Origin: JAFKKS01 sp039808325
Lineage (GTDB): Bacteria > Pseudomonadota > Alphaproteobacteria > Rhizobiales > Xanthobacteraceae
DNA length: 31,441 nt
Direction of reading: 5' to 3'
Assembly (NCBI GenBank): GCA_039808325.1
Contig: JBDHSU010000033.1
Span: 1 to 31,441 of the forward strand
Position numbers and translations under genes: made by a program. Below the pieces are notes generated by a model, which saw nothing but the letters and a program-made list of their open reading frames with translations, was not told where the DNA came from and made no database searches. This document shows positions 1 through 6,493 of this stretch, piece after piece. The stretch's first letter is position 1, and every line of letters begins with the position of its first letter.

Positions 1-1
1 G

Positions 2-868
2 CTCGGCGAACTCGACGGCTGCCCGATCCTCGCGTCGGAGACCTGCGCGCTCGACATCATCGGCGCGAAATATGTCCGCGACATCGAAAACGGCGAAGTC
101 GTCGTCTTCGACGAAGACGGCGCGCAATCGCACAAGCCGTTCCCGCCGATGCAGGCGCGGCCCTGCATCTTCGAGTACATCTATTTCTCGCGCCCGGACT
201 CGATCGTCGGCGGCCGCAGCGTCTACGAAATCCGCAAGACCATGGGCCACGAACTGGCGCGCGAGGCACCGGCGGCGGCGGATGTCGTCGTTCCGGTGCC
301 CGATTCGGGCGTGCCGGCGGCGATCGGCTATTCGCAGGAAGCCGGCATCCCTTACGAGCTCGGCATCATCCGCAACCACTATGTCGGGCGCACCTTCATC
401 GAGCCGACGCAGCAGATCCGGCAGTTGGGCGTGCGCCTGAAGCACTCCGCCAACCGCGCCGTCGTGCAGGGCAAGCGGATCGTGCTGCTCGACGATTCCA
501 TCGTGCGCGGCACCACGTCGGTGAAGATCGTGCAGATGATGCGCGACGCCGGGGCCAAGGAAGTCCACTTCCGCATCGCCTCGCCGCCGATCACCCATCC
601 CGACTACTACGGCATCGACACGCCCGAGCGCGACAAATTGCTCGCCGCCACGCACGACCTCGAGGGAATGCGGAAGTTCATCGGCGCCGATTCCCTCGCG
701 TTCCTTTCGGTCAACGGCATCTACCGCTCGATGGGCTTCGAGCGGCGCGATCCTTTGCGGCCGCAGTTCACCGACCACTGCTTCACCGGCGACTATCCGA
801 CCCCGTTGACGGACGAAACGGCGCAGGATGGTCCGCGCCAGTTGTCGCTGCTGGCGGAAGCGAGTTAG
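2..868 (+). CDS. purF: Amidophosphoribosyltransferase, 3' part (5' end outside window)
   Basis: PurF makes 5-phosphoribosylamine from PRPP and glutamine, the first committed step of purine synthesis in the cytoplasm. The frame is open from base 2, and 288 residues are visible of a family length near 490. The N-terminal glutaminase domain with its catalytic Cys is mostly outside the window. The segments EYIYFSRPDS (from about nt 173), VPVPDSGVPAAIGY and the PRPP loop VLLDDSIVRGTTS (nt 482-520) identify the phosphoribosyltransferase half. From memory of the Bacillus enzyme, four Cys bind a 4Fe-4S cluster. Here HPDYYGID and FTDHCFTG lack two of them (only CIFEY and HCF keep Cys), so this copy probably has no cluster. 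It is followed after 84 bp by a dehydrogenase on the same strand, with a palindromic repeat in the gap. Confidence 0.96.
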   Translation, partial: LGELDGCPILASETCALDIIGAKYVRDIENGEVVVFDEDGAQSHKPFPPMQARPCIFEYIYFSRPDSIVGGRSVYEIRKTMGHELAREAPAAADVVVPVPDSGVPAAIGYSQEAGIPYELGIIRNHYVGRTFIEPTQQIRQLGVRLKHSANRAVVQGKRIVLLDDSIVRGTTSVKIVQMMRDAGAKEVHFRIASPPITHPDYYGIDTPERDKLLAATHDLEGMRKFIGADSLAFLSVNGIYRSMGFERRDPLRPQFTDHCFTGDYPTPLTDETAQDGPRQLSLLAEAS

Positions 869-871
869 GCC

Positions 872-957
872 GTCATTCCGGGGAGTCCGGAATCCATAAC
901 CCCGGCTGCGGAGTATGGATTCCCGACAGCCTCACCTCGTTCGGCTTCCGGAATGAC
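872..957. repeat. Composite palindromic repeat (REP-like), TCATTCCGG type
   Basis: Two nested perfect inverted repeats are visible. The outer arms are GTCATTCCGG (872-881) and CCGGAATGAC (948-957). The inner arms are GGAATCCATA (889-898) and TATGGATTCC (914-923), around a 15-nt loop. This is the layout of dispersed palindromic elements common between genes in Hyphomicrobiales. The right outer arm contains the ATG used for the downstream dehydrogenase. Confidence 0.85.
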
Positions 958-1702
958 AGACGCATCCAAACCTCTCGCCAATCGCATCGCTCTCGTCACC
1001 GGCGCCTCGCGCGGAATCGGCGCGGCGCTGTCGCTCGCGCTCGCCCAGGCGGGCGCGCATATCGTGGCGGTCGCGCGCACCGTCGGCGGGCTCGAGGAAC
1101 TCGACGACGCCATCAGGGCGCAGAACGGCACGGCGACGCTCGTGCCCCTCGACATGAAGGACTATGACGGGATCGACCGGCTCGGCGGCGCCCTCTACGA
1201 GCGCCACGGCCGCCTCGACGTGCTCGTCGGCAATGCCGGCATTCTCGGCGTGCTCTCGCCGCTCGGCCATGTCGAGCCGAAGGTGTGGGACGACGTCATC
1301 GCCGTCAACGTCACCGCCAACTGGCGCCTGATCCGTTCGATGGACCCGCTGCTGCGCGCTTCCGACGCCGGCCGCGCGGTGTTTCTCACCTCGGGCGCCT
1401 CGACGCGCGCGGCCGCCTATTGGGGCCCCTACGCCACGTCAAAGGCCGCCGTGGACATGCTGGCGCGTACCTACGCGGCGGAGACGGCGTCGTCGCCGGT
1501 ACGCGTCAATCTCGTCAATCCCGGCCCGATCCGCACGCGCATGCGGGCCACCGCGATGCCGGGCGAAGACCCGGAGACGCTCGACACGCCGGCGCAGCTC
1601 GCCGCCGCGATGCTTCCCCTCTGCCTGCCAAGCTGCACCGAGAACGGCCGGCTTTACGACTACCCGACCAAGAAGTGGCTCGATTATCAGCGGCCGGCGT
1701 AA
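953..1702 (+). CDS. Short-chain dehydrogenase/reductase (SDR)
   Basis: A classical 249-residue SDR oxidoreductase using NAD(P)H; the substrate cannot be read from sequence. The Rossmann nucleotide loop TGASRGIG is at residues 16-23, NAG at 94-96, the catalytic Ser in LTSGAS near 147 and the YATSK motif with Tyr160 and Lys164. It ends with a substrate-loop region rich in Pro and Arg. The ATG lies inside the right arm of the palindromic repeat and has no clear Shine-Dalgarno. It still gives the N-terminal spacing usual for SDRs (about 12 residues before the first strand), and no better upstream start is seen. It follows purF on the same strand and converges with der. Confidence 0.9.
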   Translation: MTDASKPLANRIALVTGASRGIGAALSLALAQAGAHIVAVARTVGGLEELDDAIRAQNGTATLVPLDMKDYDGIDRLGGALYERHGRLDVLVGNAGILGVLSPLGHVEPKVWDDVIAVNVTANWRLIRSMDPLLRASDAGRAVFLTSGASTRAAAYWGPYATSKAAVDMLARTYAAETASSPVRVNLVNPGPIRTRMRATAMPGEDPETLDTPAQLAAAMLPLCLPSCTENGRLYDYPTKKWLDYQRPA

Positions 1703-1744
1703 GGTTTGGTCGTTCCGGCCGAACGCAGCGGGAGCCGCGCCGTC

Positions 1745-1764
1745 AGATCGGACACCGCCGATCT
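1745..1764. terminator. Hairpin between converging SDR and der, no U-tract
   Basis: Perfect 7-bp arms AGATCGG (1745-1751) and CCGATCT (1758-1764) surround a 6-nt loop and overlap the der stop codon by two bases. It sits between two converging genes, as a bidirectional terminator would. Neither strand has a T-run after it, so this is only a plausible terminator or transcript-end stabiliser. Confidence 0.35.
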
Positions 1765-3130
1765 ATCCCTTCTTCTTCGCGCGCCCCTCGAACGGGTTGT
1801 CCTTCTCGCGCAGCATCAAGCGGATCGGCGTGCCGGGCAGATCGAAGGCTTCGCGCAGCCCGTTGACGAGATAGCGCCGGTATTGCTCGGGGATCGCGTC
1901 GGCGCGCGAGGAAAAAAGGACGAAGCTCGGCGGCCGCGCCTTCGGCTGCGTGATGTAATTGATCTTGATGCGGCGGCCCGACACGGCGGGCGGCGGATGT
2001 GCGGCGACGGCCTCCGCGAGCCAACGGTTGAGGCCCGCCGTCGGCACGCGCTTGTTCCAGACGGCATGCGCGGCAACGATCTCCTGCATCAACCGGTCGA
2101 GCCCGTCGCCGTGCAGGCCGGACGCCGCGACGATCGGCACGCCGGCGACTTGGGGCAACCAGTGGTCGATCTCGCGCCGCAGCTTCGAGCCGGCGATCTC
2201 GCCGCGCGACGCGAGGTCGGATTTGTTCATCACGACCACCAGCGCGCGGCCCTCACGCACGACGAGGTCGGCGATGCGCAGGTCCTGTTCCTCGAACGGC
2301 GCCTGTGAATCCATCAGCAACACGACGACTTCGGCGAAGCGGATCGCCTCGAGCGCGTCCGCGACCGAAAGCTTCTCGAGCTTTTCGGTGATCTTGGCGC
2401 GCCGCCGCATGCCGGCCGTGTCGTAAAGACGAAAGGCGCGCCCCTTCCACGCGAGGTCGACGGCGATGGCGTCGCGGGTGATGCCTGCCTCCGGGCCGGT
2501 GAGCATCCGGTCGTCGCCGAGCAGCGAATTGACGAGCGTCGACTTGCCGGCGTTGGGCCGCCCGACGATGGCGACACGGATCGGGCCCGACGCCCCCTCG
2601 GCCGTCCGCGGCGCGACGCCCGGCTCCTCGGTTTGCGCCGGCAAAGCCGCGCGCATGGCGTTGTAGAGATCGGAAAGGCCCTCGCCATGTTCGGCGGACA
2701 GCGTCACCGGCTCTCCAAATCCGAGGGAGAAGGCTTCCGCCGCGCCCACCTGCCCCGCCCGGCCCTCGCTCTTGTTCGCGACCACGATGACGGGCTTGCC
2801 GCTGCGCCGCGCCATCGCCGCGAACGCCTCGTCGAGCGGCGTCAGGCCCGCGCGGGAATCAATCACCAGCAGCACGACGTCGGCGTCGCGCACGGCGATG
2901 TCGGTCTGCGCCCGCATGCGCCCGGGCAGGCTCCCTGCCTCGGCCTCTTCGAAGCCGGCCGTGTCGATAGCGGTGAAATGCAGGTCGCCGAGCTTCGCGC
3001 GCCCTTCCCGCCGGTCGCGCGTCACGCCCGGCCGGTCATCGACCAGCGCGATGCGTTTTCCGACCAGGCGGTTGAACAGGGTCGACTTGCCCACATTCGG
3101 GCGGCCGACGATCGCCGCTGAAAAGCTCAT
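1763..3130 (-). CDS. der: Ribosome-assembly GTPase Der (EngA)
   Basis: Der is an essential double GTPase that helps mature the 50S subunit. The 455-residue protein has two tandem G domains and a C-terminal KH-like domain. The first P-loop GRPNVGKST is at residues 9-17 with DTAG at 56-59. The second, GRPNAGKST, is at 190-198, with DTAG at 237-240 and NKSD at 302-305. The G4 box of domain 1 reads NKSE instead of NKxD, a substitution I recall from alphaproteobacterial Der, so not by itself a sign of damage. The C-terminus (from about 365) carries the KH-like signature with KINYITQPKARPPSF. It is the last gene of a minus-strand set with the TPR protein and a lipoprotein, 69 bp after the latter. 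Confidence 0.97.
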   Translation of the reverse strand: MSFSAAIVGRPNVGKSTLFNRLVGKRIALVDDRPGVTRDRREGRAKLGDLHFTAIDTAGFEEAEAGSLPGRMRAQTDIAVRDADVVLLVIDSRAGLTPLDEAFAAMARRSGKPVIVVANKSEGRAGQVGAAEAFSLGFGEPVTLSAEHGEGLSDLYNAMRAALPAQTEEPGVAPRTAEGASGPIRVAIVGRPNAGKSTLVNSLLGDDRMLTGPEAGITRDAIAVDLAWKGRAFRLYDTAGMRRRAKITEKLEKLSVADALEAIRFAEVVVLLMDSQAPFEEQDLRIADLVVREGRALVVVMNKSDLASRGEIAGSKLRREIDHWLPQVAGVPIVAASGLHGDGLDRLMQEIVAAHAVWNKRVPTAGLNRWLAEAVAAHPPPAVSGRRIKINYITQPKARPPSFVLFSSRADAIPEQYRRYLVNGLREAFDLPGTPIRLMLREKDNPFEGRAKKKG

Positions 3131-3199
3131 GATGCAACCGCTGGGGACGGGGGGACCTTATGGCGCGCGCGACGCCGCCGCGTCCAGCCCGCGACCCGA

Positions 3200-3748
3200 T
3201 CAACGCGTGAATTGTCCGGGCTTAGGCGGGTCGGGCCAAACGGTCGGAGCCGGCTGGCTGGATGGGGCCGGCCATTGCGGGGCCTGGTTGGCAGCGGGCG
3301 GCGCCGGCCACGCCGCCTGCGGCGCGGATTGCTGAGGTGCATTCTCGGCGGCGGCCGGCTGCGCCGGCGCGGGCTTGCGCTTCGCCGCCGGGCGCGGCTC
3401 GCGCTTCGGATGCGCGGCATGCCGCTTCGGCTTCGGTTTCGGCTTCTCCGCTTCCGCGGGCTTTTCCGGCTCGGGAGCGCTCAGCGCGACGTCCGGCGGC
3501 GCGTTCGGGTCCGGGATCGTCTGATGGCCCTTCATCAGGTCGGGCGGAATGCCTTGCTCGACGCCGGGAACGCCGCCTGGGAAGACCTCGCGGCGCTCCC
3601 CTTTCAACGGCGTCTTGGTGACGCCGAACGGGTTGAAGTCCTGCACTTTCGCCTGCACGGAATCGATCAGGTCGGAGGTTTCGCAGCCCGACAGTCCGAA
3701 CGCCAGACACGCGGCAAGAAGAAAGCCCGATTTGCGCGACAACGACAT
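3200..3748 (-). CDS. Pro/Ala/Lys-rich outer-membrane lipoprotein of unknown function
   Basis: A 182-residue lipoprotein I cannot assign to a named family. The start was chosen for the AAGGA Shine-Dalgarno 7 nt upstream and for the signal peptide it creates: basic N-terminus, hydrophobic core, lipobox LSGC with Cys22. Residue +2 is Glu, not Asp, so the outer membrane is expected. A conserved-looking stretch follows at about residues 37-66 (NPFGVTKTPLKGER, FPGGVPGVEQGIPPDLMKG). The last 110 residues are low-complexity, with Pro, Ala, Lys and Gln, like a flexible periplasmic linker. It lies 17 bp after the TPR gene and 69 bp before der, the position occupied by bamB in the yfgM-bamB-der order. 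It shows no beta-propeller repeats, so it is not BamB. Confidence 0.8.
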   Translation of the reverse strand: MSLSRKSGFLLAACLAFGLSGCETSDLIDSVQAKVQDFNPFGVTKTPLKGERREVFPGGVPGVEQGIPPDLMKGHQTIPDPNAPPDVALSAPEPEKPAEAEKPKPKPKRHAAHPKREPRPAAKRKPAPAQPAAAENAPQQSAPQAAWPAPPAANQAPQWPAPSSQPAPTVWPDPPKPGQFTR

Positions 3749-3765
3749 AGACGGGTCCTTCACCC

Positions 3766-4419
3766 TCAACTCTTGGCTTCGGGTTGAATGAGCGCGCCGA
3801 GCATCTCGATCCGCGTGCGGATCGACGCCGGGCTTTGCCGATCGCCCATAATCATTTCCGACCATTTGCGCGCCTCATCGCTGTTGCCGGCATGCCAAGC
3901 CGCAAAGGCAAGGATTTCCCGCGCCGAGTTGCGGAAGGGACGGTCCGCCGCCGTCGCCGGCTCGAGGCGCGTGCGCAGATCCGCAAGCGACGCCGTATCG
4001 ATCAGCAGCAGGCCCGCGCGCACGCGCGCCAGGTCCTGGATCGTCCCGGTCGCCCCGCCATCCGCGACGATCGCGTCATACGCCTTCACCGCCGCCGCAG
4101 GATCCTTTTTCGCGAGCGCCGCGGCCTCTTGCAGCCGCGCCAGCATCCGGTATCCGGTCGCGCCCTCGGCCGCAATTTTACCGAAGGCCGCCTCGGCCTC
4201 GGCGGGCTTGCCGTCCTTCATCAGCGTCATCGCCGTCTCGAACCGGGCGCCGTTCTCGGCTGCCTGCTTGGCCTGCCACCATTCGTAGCCGCGCCAGCCG
4301 CCAATGCCGAGCACGATCACACACGCCGCCGCGACGATCAGATTGCCGTAGCGCGCCCAGATCTCCCGAAGCCGCTCGCGCCGCAGTTCTTCATCGACTT
4401 CGTTGAATATGTCGGACAC
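3766..4419 (-). CDS. YfgM-like membrane-anchored tetratricopeptide protein
   Basis: A 217-residue inner-membrane protein of the YfgM/ancillary SecYEG-translocon type, which presents a periplasmic TPR domain to substrates and chaperones. It begins MSDIFNEVDEELRRERL, a cytosolic basic stretch. One membrane segment follows at about residues 26-45 (LIVAAACVIVLGIGGW), then Ala-rich helical repeats. An ATG lies 15 codons upstream in frame, but a GTG start is preferred because GAGGAAG sits 4 nt before it and the family begins at this residue. It is first in the TPR - lipoprotein - der set; spacing to the lipoprotein is 17 bp. In the relatives that I recall, this gene is followed by bamB and der. Confidence 0.87.
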   Translation of the reverse strand: MSDIFNEVDEELRRERLREIWARYGNLIVAAACVIVLGIGGWRGYEWWQAKQAAENGARFETAMTLMKDGKPAEAEAAFGKIAAEGATGYRMLARLQEAAALAKKDPAAAVKAYDAIVADGGATGTIQDLARVRAGLLLIDTASLADLRTRLEPATAADRPFRNSAREILAFAAWHAGNSDEARKWSEMIMGDRQSPASIRTRIEMLGALIQPEAKS

Positions 4420-4477
4420 GCAACTTCCTCGCTGAGCCGCCGCCTTCGCTTCGCCGCGAAGCAACGGATATGATCGG

Positions 4478-4491
4478 TCTTAAAATTAAGA
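4478..4491. promoter_or_regulatory. AT-rich inverted repeat upstream of the yfgM-der set
   Basis: TCTTAA and TTAAGA flank a central AA, 58 bp upstream of the GTG start, in a locally A+T-rich patch within G+C-rich DNA. A short hairpin (GCTTCG, 3-nt loop, CGAAGC) lies between it and the gene. Position and composition suit a promoter or operator, but no convincing -35/-10 pair could be fixed. The rest of the 220-bp gap to the NnrU gene shows nothing recognisable. Confidence 0.3.
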
Positions 4492-4639
4492 TCAGGATCG
4501 GCCCGGAACGGTTACCATGCCCTGACCCCGTCTTGCACTGCCGCAGGCCGCGCTGCCGTTAGGATAAAGATGTGGCGCAGCCGTGGCAAAGCCGGTTTGG
4601 CGTCTCGCATATCGAAGTCGCCCGGATTGCCCGCACATA

Positions 4640-5224
4640 TCAGGGGGTGAATGCCGGTACGCCGATCACCAACGGGTGAAAAGCAAAACCGAGCGCAAGG
4701 TATGCGATGGTGCCGACCACGACGGCGGCCACGTCGTTGCGCCATCCCCCCATGGGGATCGGAGGGCCTCCCGCATCGGTCCTCCGTTTGAGTGTGATCC
4801 GATCGAACACCGCCCAACCGAGGATCGAGCCGAACAGGACGATCGAGCCGAGGTCGCCATTGGCGATGAGGTGCGCGACGGCCCAGAGCTTCACGCCGAC
4901 GAGCATCGGATGCTTGAGCACCCGCGCGATGTTCCCACGAGCGTAAGCGGCCACGATGCAAACGGTCGCCGGCCACATCAGCGCGACCGTAACGTGGCGG
5001 GTCCAGGCCGGGGGAGACCAGACGTCGATCCAGCCGCTCGCCCGGTAGCGGGCGAAACCGTAGGCGATCAGACCGATCGCAAGCACCGACAGAAGCGAAT
5101 AGACAATTTTATAGGTCGCCTCTCCGACCCGGGCGATGACGGCTGCACGCTGCTCGCGCGCGGTCGTGAACGCATGCACGCCGATGAACAGCGCGAGGCC
5201 GAAAACCATGATGGCAAAGCCCAT
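4640..5224 (-). CDS. NnrU-family integral membrane protein
   Basis: A 194-residue membrane protein of the NnrU family, first named from denitrification gene clusters and related to carotenoid isomerase Z-ISO. Its biochemical role in bacteria is uncertain, and no denitrification genes are nearby. The start follows a strong GAGGAGG. About five or six hydrophobic segments are seen, beginning with MGFAIMVFGLALFIGVHAF. The family hallmark region reads RVLKHPMLVGVKLWAVAHLIANGD at about residues 101-124 with conserved His, and ends with SILGWAVFDRI. It lies upstream of the YfgM-like gene on the same strand but 220 bp away, so co-transcription is unclear. It is divergent from the solute-binding protein. 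Confidence 0.9.
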   Translation of the reverse strand: MGFAIMVFGLALFIGVHAFTTAREQRAAVIARVGEATYKIVYSLLSVLAIGLIAYGFARYRASGWIDVWSPPAWTRHVTVALMWPATVCIVAAYARGNIARVLKHPMLVGVKLWAVAHLIANGDLGSIVLFGSILGWAVFDRITLKRRTDAGGPPIPMGGWRNDVAAVVVGTIAYLALGFAFHPLVIGVPAFTP

Positions 5225-5412
5225 GAAGCCTCCTCGTCCACGCCCCAAGCGTCACGACAACCGCATAGCAGTTTAGAACGGCGCTAGAAACCGCGCTCTC
5301 CCGGACCCACCGCGCATGGCGGCTTTTGTCGATTCCGACCTATTGACGCTGAGCGACGGCTGTCGGAGAACGCGGGCCGCCTTCCCTTGCCCCTTCGCCT
5401 GGAGCGCATCCC

Positions 5413-6384
5413 TTGCCCGGTCTGAAAGCGTTGACGCTGTCCCTCGCGGCTTTCCTGACCGCTATTGTGCCGGCTGCGAGCCAGGAATGGCCGGCCAAAC
5501 TGGTGCGAATCGTCGTGCCCTTCGGTCCCGGATCGACGCCCGACGTCGTCGGCCGCATCCTCGCGGAGCAGCTCCAGCAACGCCTGCACCAGACCTTCGT
5601 GGTCGAGAACAAGCCGGGCGCCAGCGGCAATATCGGGACGGACGTTGTGGCAAAGGCCGCGCCCGACGGCTCCACGATCGGCATCTCGTTGGGCGGGCCG
5701 CTCGCGATCAACACGATTCTGTTTTCGAAGCTGCCTTACGACCCACGCAAGGACATCGCGCCCATTTCCTTGCTCACCGCCATGCCGAGCGTCCTTGCCG
5801 TTCCGGCAAGCCTCGGGGTGAACAATGTCGCGGAATTCGTGGCACTGCTGAAGAAAGATGCCGGTGCGATCAGCTACGGCTCGATCGGCGCCGGCTCGCT
5901 GTCGCAGCTCTGCATGGAAGCGATCGGGCTGAAGGCGGGCGGGGGCAAGATGGTGCATGTGGCGTATCCAAGCTCGCCCGCCGCGGTGACCGCGGTGATC
6001 CGCGGCGAGGTGCAGGCGGTGTGCCTGCCGGCCATATCGGTGACGCCGCAACTGTCCTCCGCCACCGTGAAAATCCTCGCGGTGACGACGCCGGAGCGTT
6101 CGCCGTTCCTGTCTGAAATACCGACGCTCAAGGAGAGCGGCATCGACGTGCAATCCGACGCCTGGAATGCATTGATCGCGCCCGCCGGCACGCCGCCCGC
6201 GACGATCGCGAAAATAAACGCCGCCGTGCGCGAGGTGCTGGCGACGCCTGCGGTCGTCGAACGGTTGAAGACGCAGTTGATCTCCCCCTATCCGTCCACC
6301 CCTGAGGAAGCGCGCAAGAAGATCGACGACGAGAAGGACCGTTGGACGGACGTGATCTCCGCCGCCGGGATCAAGATCAATTAG
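5413..6384 (+). CDS. Bug-type periplasmic solute-binding protein (tripartite tricarboxylate transporter family)
   Basis: A 323-residue extracytoplasmic binding protein of the Bug/TctC family, which usually captures carboxylates for a TctA-TctB membrane pair. The start is TTG, chosen because GGAG lies 8 nt upstream, the frame is closed not far upstream by TGA codons, and it gives a complete signal peptide (KALTLSLAAFLTAIVPAAS, cut before QEWPAKL). Family motifs: RIVVPFGPGSTPD near residues 34-46, VVENKPGASGNIGTDVVAKAAPDG near 62-85, and DAWNALIAPAGTP in the C-terminal lobe. No TctA or TctB gene is adjacent, so this is one of the orphan binding proteins that are abundant in related genomes. The ligand is unknown. 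Confidence 0.92.
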   Translation: MPGLKALTLSLAAFLTAIVPAASQEWPAKLVRIVVPFGPGSTPDVVGRILAEQLQQRLHQTFVVENKPGASGNIGTDVVAKAAPDGSTIGISLGGPLAINTILFSKLPYDPRKDIAPISLLTAMPSVLAVPASLGVNNVAEFVALLKKDAGAISYGSIGAGSLSQLCMEAIGLKAGGGKMVHVAYPSSPAAVTAVIRGEVQAVCLPAISVTPQLSSATVKILAVTTPERSPFLSEIPTLKESGIDVQSDAWNALIAPAGTPPATIAKINAAVREVLATPAVVERLKTQLISPYPSTPEEARKKIDDEKDRWTDVISAAGIKIN

Positions 6385-6407
6385 GGTCGGCAAGACAAAG
6401 GGGCGCC

Positions 6408-6490
6408 ATCGCCGGGCTCGACCCGGCGATCCATGCGTATCGCAAAAACTCGTTTGATTGACGGACGCCCGGGTCAAGCCCGGACATGAC
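6408..6490. repeat. Dispersed palindromic repeat, CCGGGTCAAGCCCGG type
   Basis: The element has two hairpins. The first has perfect 9-bp arms ATCGCCGGG (6408-6416) and CCCGGCGAT (6422-6430). The second is CCGGG-TCAAG-CCCGG (6469-6483), followed by ACATGACG. It fills the gap between two converging genes and ends 3 bp before the prfC stop. A degenerate relative lies at 9100-9183. It may act as a bidirectional transcript end. Confidence 0.8.
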
Positions 6491-6493
6491 GGG

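Noticed and set aside
4512..4976. A minus-strand ORF in the gap between the NnrU and YfgM-like genes
   Set aside because: It mostly overlaps the NnrU gene in another frame and has no family features.
5284..6477. A 397-codon minus-strand frame opposite the solute-binding protein
   Set aside because: Arg/Gly/His-rich with no recognisable domain, while the plus strand encodes a complete Bug-family protein with signal peptide.
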